Part shown: piece after piece, positions 56,977 through 64,000 of the stretch
Layout of the letters: every line of letters begins with the position of its first letter
Numbering within the stretch: the stretch's first letter is position 1
Source of the DNA: Tetradesmus obliquus
Lineage: Eukaryota; Chlorophyta; Chlorophyceae; Sphaeropleales; Scenedesmaceae
DNA: 64,000 bases
Reading direction: 5' to 3'
NCBI GenBank assembly: GCA_030272155.1
Contig: CP126199.1
Coordinates: 4,576,501 to 4,640,500 of the forward strand
Notes under the pieces: model-generated
Seen by the model: only the letters and a program-made list of their open reading frames with translations
Database searches by the model: none
Told to the model about the DNA's origin: nothing
Translations under genes and position numbers: made by a program

Positions 56977-58366
56977 AGATCTGCGACACAGTTGGCTTTA
57001 AGCCACAGCATGTACATCAGACAGCACTGTGTGTATGCGTCCTTGCCTAGCCAGCAGCTGCTCCTGAGACATGTAAGCATGAAAAGCCCCGGGTGCTGGT
57101 GCTGAAGTTGTCAAAGCAGTGTTTTACATAACAAAACTGCCTACACTGGTTCTGGTAACTTGTTCTGCTCAATGCGGGGGACGCGGGATGAGGGGCCATG
57201 CTTGCAGTATGGCACCGGTTGCAGCACACCTGCTCGTAGGCGGAGTACGGGAAGTTTATGTCCGCTGAATTCCGTGATTGATCGTTTTGAGAAGATGCAT
57301 ATGCGACACGTATACGATCAGAGGAAGCTGGGCGGAAAATTGCGGTGGACAACCGCAGTCCATGGCCAACTCTAACACGCGAGCTTCGGGACGTTCTTAC
57401 GATCAAATGGCCTTGAAACTAGCGCCTGAACTGTGACAGACGATTAAGCACGGTTTGTGTAAACTGGTGGGCACTGCTAACGCCCACTGACACTGCTGTG
57501 TCAACACTACGCCATTTGCCAGTTACAGGGTTACCTATCTCCAGTTACAAGTTTAGGCACAAGCCCCGGGCATCACAAGCAGGCGAGCATCCTCAAGCCT
57601 ATGCTCTTTACTTGCGTGGAGAAGTTTTGATTGTTGCTTGTTGATCAAGCAGTTACTGTTGAACAAGCGGACACTGGAGAAGTTTTTATTGTTGCTTGTT
57701 GATCAAGCAGTTACTGTTGAACAAGCGAACACTGCTTTGCATGTGCAGTGACTTGGCGGCTGGTGCACTTGAGGCAGCTGGCAATGCCAGCATGGCATGG
57801 ATTCATTCAGATCTACTAGTAGATCAAACTATCTTCCGAGATACTCCCAGGCCACCCACCCATATGGTGAATGACGAAACCAGCAGCATACAGCGGCATA
57901 CGTCAACGCGCTGTTGATGTCAACGTCCTCACCGCAGTGCCTGCAATTGGCTAAGGCCATGCAATTTCATGCCACACCACGCCGCGCCATGCCCTTTGGA
58001 ACGGTAGTATGCCCTCCTCCAGGGCATGGTGCTGCATCCTAGGCGGTTGAACAACAAGTCACCACCATTATGATGCCGACTTTGCTGCAACAGCCCTCAA
58101 AAAAGTGCACTGGCATGTGTCATCAGCTATCCGTGCCGATCAGCCCAGCAGATGGCATGCTGTCAGGTGTCAACATGGGACAGTGTCGCCGCATACACAC
58201 TGTGATAACTGCCAGACAATGGGCTGCTGCCAGAAACCACCCATCTTCAGCGACAGCTGATGAGTTCGCAAAGCTAGTGGGCTGCCAGCTTGGAGAGCTG
58301 GCACAGCTTGTGAAGTGATAGGCGTCATGGGCCAACAAAGCTAGGTGGGTGGAACATTTCGGTTGC
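56977..58366. other. Intergenic stretch between the LRR-PGG and Rieske genes
   Basis: No supported gene. A frame at 57406-57047 (-) looks transit-peptide-like but lacks an ATG start and any following exon. The tandem duplication at 57617-57733 is listed separately. A minus-strand TGTAA (forward TTACA) at 57530-57535 is a distant poly(A) candidate. Confidence 0.4.
57617..57733. repeat. 58-bp tandem duplication
   Basis: GGAGAAGTTTTGATTGTTGC, then TTGTTGATCAAGCAGTTAC and TGTTGAACAAGCGGACACT, appears twice in a row with two or three changes. Each unit has an internal inverted repeat, GCTTGTTGATCAAGC. Confidence 0.9.
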
Positions 58367-59435
58367 CTAGTACAGCTTGATGGGGTCCCCCTTGACCAGC
58401 GACAGGCCCCCATCCTTCTGCCACCTGTACCTGCTGCTGATAAACTGGCCATGCCTGAAGTCAATCAGCTTGCCCCGCAGCCACACAGCACCAGCAGCCA
58501 GCAGCGCACACAGCAGCACGCCAGGCGATAGCAGCGTCTTGGCGGCAAAGCTGGCAGCTGCGATGACAAGAAGAAGTGCTGCGACGGCTGCTGCGTTGGC
58601 TGCTTGCTCCGTCAGCTTCATGCCGGCCTGGCACTCTGCAGTGAGTCATATGAGGTCGTGCAGCGACAGCAACAGTAGTGCTGGGGTCAGGGAGACTTAC
58701 ATGACGTTTGGTTTGCAGCTGCTTGCCATACTGCAGCAATACTGCAGCTATGCTTATGTTCACCTTGCAACGCACAGTGCAAGGCCTTGCTCAAACAAGC
58801 GAATGCAGAAGACCTCCTGCGGACTGCCAACATGCTGTCAGGGGCTGTCACGCTCACCTGCACAGTTCTTGGTGTGTCGCTCATACCGATCAAAGTAGAA
58901 GGACTCATCCTTGGGTGGGGTGTACGGCTTGTACGCATACCGTGCACCCACACCAGTGTTGTTGCTGCTGCTGCTGCTGGCCGAGCTGCTGCTAGTGGCT
59001 TCAGCACTGCTGCTGCTGCTGCTGTCGGGGCTGTAGCTGCTGCCCATGCGCTGCTTCCACATCTCCTCATAGCCAGCTGCCTCAAACCACCTGCAGCAGC
59101 GGCAGAGCGCAGGCAGACTAACAGTCAGAATAGTGGCGTCTGCACAACTGCACAGGCAGACTCCTGCACACTGCCACATTTGAGATGCCGCAGGCCCAGG
59201 TGGCAGGCATGCGTGAAGCACAGTACTCATGTCATGATGATCACTAGTCCCTATGAGATTGGCAGTACTGGCATGCACCGGTGCACAGCAGCTGTGACTG
59301 CGGTTGCAAGGCTGCATGTGCATGCACCCAGCCATGCGCACCTGTGTGCCGCCAGCACCCCCTGGTCAGCGCGCGCAAAGGCTGCGTACTCCTTGGTGGT
59401 GATGTTCAGGCTGCGCATGTACGCCTCCTGCAGGA

Positions 59436-59469
<34 letters not shown>

Positions 59470-59801
59470 GTCAATAAGACACGACAAAGCTAGGTATCTG
59501 CCGGAAGCATCAAGACGAAGCGTGAGTTGTAAATGTCCCAAGCACATGCACCCCAGCCAGTTCCACCACCCAGAAAACAATGTGCCGATTGTGCTCCGCT
59601 GACGCACACCACCACACACCACAACAGATTACAAAGCACGTGCCTGATGCAGTGCTTCAAGCCACAAGGCTGCTACCGCAGGGGCCGCACCTGCTTTGCG
59701 TTGACCACCGTGTCCTGGTCAGCCAGTGGGCTCTGCATGCGCAGCCAGTGGGGCATCTTGCCCAGCAGCTTGAAGGCGGGCGGCAGCTTCATGTCTGTGG
59801 C

Positions 59802-59847
<46 letters not shown>

Positions 59848-62800
59848 ATAAAGTTGCTTCATACAACTGCAGCAGCAAGAGCTGGCTGGTAGCACCTGCA
59901 GCAACAACACTCCATTGCAAAGCTGCGCAGCCTGCCCTGGTTCGACACTGTGCTAGTGTACTGCACACAGGCCAACCACACACCACTCACCTGGTGGCGT
60001 CACAAAGGCGAAGAAGACGCGGCTCACACCTGGCCGCACAGGCGTGCCCATTGTGGCATAGCCGCGCACAAAGCCGCGATCGTACACCACCCTGCAGGCC
60101 AGCACCGCGTATGTAAGGACAGCACAGTACAGCACAGCACAGCATAGCACAGCGGGCCAGGCATGAAGTGCTTACACAGCAGCCTGGCACATTTGGCATG
60201 ATGACTCTGTGAAATAATGTGCACAACACTCACATGTAATGAGCACCAGCTGCTGTCGGTGTGCCAAGCGCACTAACAGCGTTTCACAAGCTGACGCGCT
60301 CAACCGCTCACCTGAGCGAGTTGGGTGGCACAAACTGGCGCTCAGCGTTCATGCCCACATGTTTTGTGGTGTAGTTGCCGTGCCTGTTAAGCAGCAGCGG
60401 TGGCAGCAGCCGTAGAAACAACACCAGGCTTCAGAGCAGAACACGCAGCTGCAACAGTAGCAGGTGCATGCTCAACTACGTCGCAAAATAAGCTGCAAAC
60501 TGCCTGACCGAAGGATGTTTGCACATGCTCACGTGCCTGCATGCACATCAAATGCGACTTCTACAGGAAAGTGCCCTGTCAGTGACAGGCTGTCACATAT
60601 ACCTGCTTGAGCAAGCTGCTTGGACACCCAACGCCCTCTGCCACACAATAAAGTATACGACGCTGTTGTTACTCACTTCCACAGGTACCCTTCCTTGAGG
60701 TCAACTTCTTTTGGCAGAGCCTCGCCAGGCATGGGCAGTGCATCACTCATGGGGAAGCCGCCTGCACAAACAGCAAGCACAGCCGCACAGACACCGTGTG
60801 AGCGTGAGGTTCGACAGCAGCCAGGCATCAGGTGCACGCCACCTGCTTGTTGGTCTGAACGCAAGCTGGCAGTATCCTCAGCCTGACTTTGAAACCATGG
60901 TACCGCAGTTCCAGGTGCTGTGGCAAGGTTTTAGGATGAGCTGACTGACAACATGAGGTTGCTGCCCACTGACACATGCTACGCCAGAAATTACATGCAA
61001 CTGTTCTGCTGCGCAGCAGGAGTTCTGCTGCGCAGCAGGAACCACTGATTGTGTGGCAAAAATATGTGTCGCACAGCAACCGCTGCGCATCCTTACATGT
61101 GTGGTGCAGGTAGTTGGCGTGCGTGGGGTCCTGCACAGCAAAGCAGGCAAAGCCACAGCAGAAATTGGGGATGTTGACGCAACCAGACTACTGCAAGGAC
61201 TGCTGTTTACACTAGCAGTGTGAGATGCCTCAGCACACCCTGTCAAAACACAAACAGGCCAAAGGCTGCTCTGACATAGATCAAGCCAAGAGAGGCGTTC
61301 CGTGCCTTGCTTGCACACCCGCCAGCTGCACTGCATACAAGCCACAATCAGCAGCTATCAAACCCACCATGCCCTGCTCCAGCCAGAAGGTGTAGTCCAC
61401 TGGCTGCTCTGTCATGCCCCACATCTTGATCTTGCTGGCCTCAAGTTCTGGCATTACATACGGATTCACTGCTGCTGCCTCGGCCTCTGCTGCTGGGCCT
61501 GCCTCTAGCCACGCATACAGCAGGCCGTTGACCACTGTGGTGGGGAAGGATGCCACGCAGGCGCGCGGGGAGGCGCAGGCCGCCTTCATCTTTGCAGGGT
61601 CGCCAATCTGCACAGCATGGCGCGTTCAGCGGTGGGTGATGCTGTAGGTGTTGTTACCATTGTTCTATCACGGCACAGGTAAGGAGCGGCAGCGGCAGGA
61701 GCATACACACAAACATCTGCAAGGTATGAAGCTGGCATTGAAAGGGTCAGGGCAGCACGTAATCCCGAGAGTACAGAGCAGAGCACAGGGCAGCTGCGCA
61801 TGGTGCAATCTGCCACAAAACGCAGCTGCATCCCATGGCATGTCAGAGCACCATCCCACCGGTCGCACCTGAGGGATGCGCGTGCACTCGCCGCTGCCGG
61901 CAAACTGCCAGCCGTGGTAGCTGCACATGAGGGTGCCGTCCTCATCGATGCGCCCCTCACTCAGCGGCGCCAGCCTGGACACGGTACAAACGCAGCAAAG
62001 AGGCGGTTCGCACAGCACCCAGAGCATGCTAGACAGAGCTGGCAAGCAGAGAAAGCCATTCCGCGAGCAGAGCCTGCAAACCTGACGCTACCAGACTGCT
62101 GCAGCTGATGTCACGCAAAAGCTGCTGCTGCGGCTGCTGCTGCTCTTACTGCCAAGCCTGGTGCATAGCCAGGATGCATGGTAACACCCGTCTGGTGCAG
62201 CTGCTGGCGAGTGTGGTAGCTTGACTAAAGCGCAAACTGCCCCGCCCACCTGTGTGGGCAGCGGTCCTCCATGAGCCTCCACTTGCCCTGGCCCTGCTCA
62301 GCCTTAGGGTCAAACCACACCACATACGTGTGGCCCAGCAGCGTGACAGGCACAGGCTTTTTTGGGTCCAGGTAGCTCAGGGGGGTGACAGGCCACCAGT
62401 GCTTTGTCCAGCTGAAGCTGCTGCCATCCTGCTGCTGCTGGGGCTGCTGCTGCTGCTGGGGTGCAGAGGTGGAGCTGTTACTGGCTCGATGCTGCTCTCC
62501 TGCAGGTTGAACGTTGGGTAGCACAGGCAAGAGGTGTCTCAATGTGTGTGCATGCACATGCAGCGCTGCTGCAGTGCTGGTTGCGTCTGTACTTCAACAC
62601 AGACATACAATCTGCAGCGGGTACTGTTTATCCCACAAGTCACGCAATGTGCTGACATATGCATACACGTCAAACAAGCCCATAACGCGCCCCACCTGCT
62701 GTTGCTGTCTGGGTAACCTCCTCCACGGAGGGCGCAGCTGTCCTTGGGATGATTACACTGCTGCGCCTGCGCTGGAGCTGAACCTGCCTCACTGGCAAGA

Positions 62801-62933
62801 TGGGCCTGGCATGCAGGCCTCTGCTGCTGCCAACCACCTGAACAATGGCATGGCAGGCGATGCGCGCACCAGAAGGCAAGTGTAAGAGGGTTGAAGCAGG
62901 GGTGGGTGGAGGTTTGAGGTAGCAAGCTGGCAT
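58367..62933 (-). CDS. Rieske-type oxygenase of the PAO/TIC55/PTC52 family, chloroplast
   Basis: Twelve exons on the minus strand: 62933-62696, 62499-62250, 61974-61869, 61607-61368, 61130-61097, 60761-60677, 60383-60312, 60091-59991, 59794-59691, 59427-59342, 59090-58858 and 58635-58367, all in phase, 605 aa. Exon 1 encodes an Arg/Ser/Ala-rich transit-like leader. The Rieske [2Fe-2S] centre is [12 protein letters not shown] then [12 protein letters not shown]; the mononuclear iron site is [10 protein letters not shown]. Later come [19 protein letters not shown], whose CxxC (CAEC) is the C-terminal redox motif of this family, and a membrane hairpin ([33 protein letters not shown]). Relatives act on chlorophyll intermediates at chloroplast envelopes or thylakoids; which substrate applies here cannot be decided. 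Between exons 4 and 5 the usual Glu-Asn of the iron site is not seen, so a micro-exon may be missing. Confidence 0.9.
59795..59842 (-). repeat. (CTG)n tract in Rieske intron 8, at the acceptor of exon 9
   Basis: About fourteen CAG units on the plus strand (CTG in the sense of the gene) end a few nucleotides before the acceptor of exon 9 (59794). A second run at 59431-59468 ends at the acceptor of exon 10 (59427). Confidence 0.85.
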
Positions 62934-63431
62934 GCAGACATGCCATATTAGTTCCTATTTCATGATACTCAAGCACTTGATATCAAATGTTGAAGAGTAC
63001 TCCTCACACACCGAATGCGTTGACACACCAGGACAGTGAGCTGCACCAGTGACCACACCCATCCCACCTGCTGGGCCCTGCAGCGCTGCTCCAACAGCTG
63101 CATGACTCGACAGCAACACGATCGGCTATTCAAAGCTTGAATTGGCCGCAGATACCCTGCTGCTCACTCGCAAATGGAATGTGTGCACTTAAATGAACCG
63201 TGCTACGAGCACGATTAGAAAGATACAATAAGTTCGCTCACTTGATTTGGCGAAACTTGCTGTTTCAAGCAGCGACGAGGCAATAACATTGGCGCTCGTC
63301 CATACCCTGACTCGCTCCTTTTGCTGTGGCAGAATGTTGATCAGTGCAGTTCCTCGCTAGTAATAAGCACGCACAATCCTCTCTGCAACCCTGCAGCGGT
63401 CCTACTGTCCACAGCAGTACGTTCCCTCACC
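62934..63431. promoter_or_regulatory. Divergent intergenic region between the Rieske and TRAPPC2 genes
   Basis: About 500 bp between the two start codons, head to head. It contains no ORF, repeat or clear TATA motif that I can defend. Confidence 0.35.
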
Positions 63432-64000
63432 ATGTCAGTTGTCGTGCCTGGTGGTGTGCTCACATTCGTGATCGTGGGACAACAAGATCACCCTATCTAC
63501 GAAGTGGACCTGACTGGACCTAAAGAGGTGCGCTGCTGGACCGTGGCAGGCCACGCCACACCCCCATCATGCTGTGATACTGCTGCTGATGGCACTGTAT
63601 GATCTGCTCTCCTGCTGCTGCTGGCTGCAGCAACAAACGCAGTACCTGCACCAGTTTGTGCTGCATGCATCTTTGGATGCTGTGGATGAGGCTATGTGGA
63701 GCTCCAAGGAGCTGCACCTGAAGGTCAGCGGCGCAGCAGCGAACTGCACAGCTTTGTGCAGCGCGACAACAGCACAGGCTAGCAGAGCAGATCAGCTGCA
63801 CAGGGCCGAGCTGCAGCTGTTCAAAACTGTGTGCTCTGATGTGCTGAGGCAGCACATGCGTGTGACAGCAAGTGCAGCATGTTGTATCAGCGAAAACGAG
63901 CAACATGTCATAGGCAGTGCCACTGCAACATCGGTGACGTTGTCCCACTACAGTTACCCGCGTGCGCGGTTCAAGATCAATGCCGACCTGCTGTCAGCAC
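63432..64000 (+). CDS. TRAPPC2: TRAPP complex subunit 2 (sedlin), first exons, partial at the right window edge
   Basis: Exon 1, 63432-63527 (32 aa), and exon 2, 63631-63723 (31 aa), join in phase 0 across a GT-AG intron. The protein begins with LTFVIVGQQDHPIYEVDL and continues QYLHQFVLHASLDAVDEAMW then SSKELHLK. This matches the sedlin N terminus (FVIVGxxDxPxYE, then HQFxxHAALDxVDExxW). TRAPPC2 is a small longin-fold core subunit of TRAPP complexes, the Rab GEFs and tethers of ER-Golgi traffic. Exon 3, coding for the conserved VDKFN region, is not evident before the window ends. The 300 nt after exon 2 are likely a long intron. Start chosen because it aligns with the family N terminus. Confidence 0.82.

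Noticed and set aside
57047..57406. Transit-peptide-like frame upstream of the LRR-PGG gene
   Set aside because: Its first codon is TTG, no in-frame ATG leads a plausible exon, and no splice link to exon 1 of the LRR-PGG gene in phase could be found.

Overview
This window is nuclear DNA of a green alga (Chlorophyta). The protein-coding genes are split by many short GT-AG introns. The proteins are plant/algal in type: L-galactose dehydrogenase, an AZG purine permease, GPAT9, a PAO/TIC55-like Rieske oxygenase with a transit-like leader, and a plant-type LysM protein. TGTAA, the usual green-algal poly(A) signal, follows several stop codons. CTG/CAG triplet runs are everywhere. A sphaeroplealean (Scenedesmus-like) source is a guess from the overall look. 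No rRNA gene, convincing tRNA gene, CRISPR array or viral/bacterial operon was seen.

Layout, left to right: the 3' end of an unrecognised gene (+, 3-401); a long gene-poor stretch; an SLC33A1/AT-1-type acetyl-CoA transporter (-, 4126-10538) with exon-derived tandem repeats inside and 3' of it; a LysM-domain protein (-, 12395-14931); an unrecognised, probably chloroplast-targeted membrane protein (-, about 15227-19272); 20S proteasome beta-6/PBF1 (+, 19750-23191); GPAT9 (+, 24070-27553); a histidine-phosphatase-fold protein lacking its catalytic histidine (-, 30046-33678); a candidate MITE at 34063-34346; an AZG-type adenine/guanine permease (+, 35588-43075); an NTF2/SnoaL-like protein (-, 45658-48315) divergent from L-galactose dehydrogenase (+, 48694-52064); a repeat-poor, gene-free stretch; an LRR-PGG membrane protein with two frame breaks (-, 54529-56976); a Rieske oxygenase (-, 58367-62933); and the first two exons of TRAPPC2/sedlin (+, from 63432, running off the window). 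The genes are functionally unrelated (ascorbate synthesis, glycerolipid synthesis, purine uptake, proteolysis, trafficking), as is normal for a eukaryotic chromosome.

The most striking feature is structural. At least six of these genes carry partial tandem copies of their own exon edges inside adjacent introns or just past the stop codon. The copies always span a splice junction or the gene end. In the acetyl-CoA transporter this has produced a roughly 245-bp-period array of exon-intron cassettes. At least two copies there (5826-5978 and 5081-5230) have an acceptor, a donor, an open frame and symmetrical 1-1 phase, so they could be spliced in without breaking the protein. Many introns also end in long (CTG)n tracts that run straight into the acceptor AG. 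Exon boundaries were read by eye from splice consensus, reading phase and family similarity; no alignment or transcript data were available.
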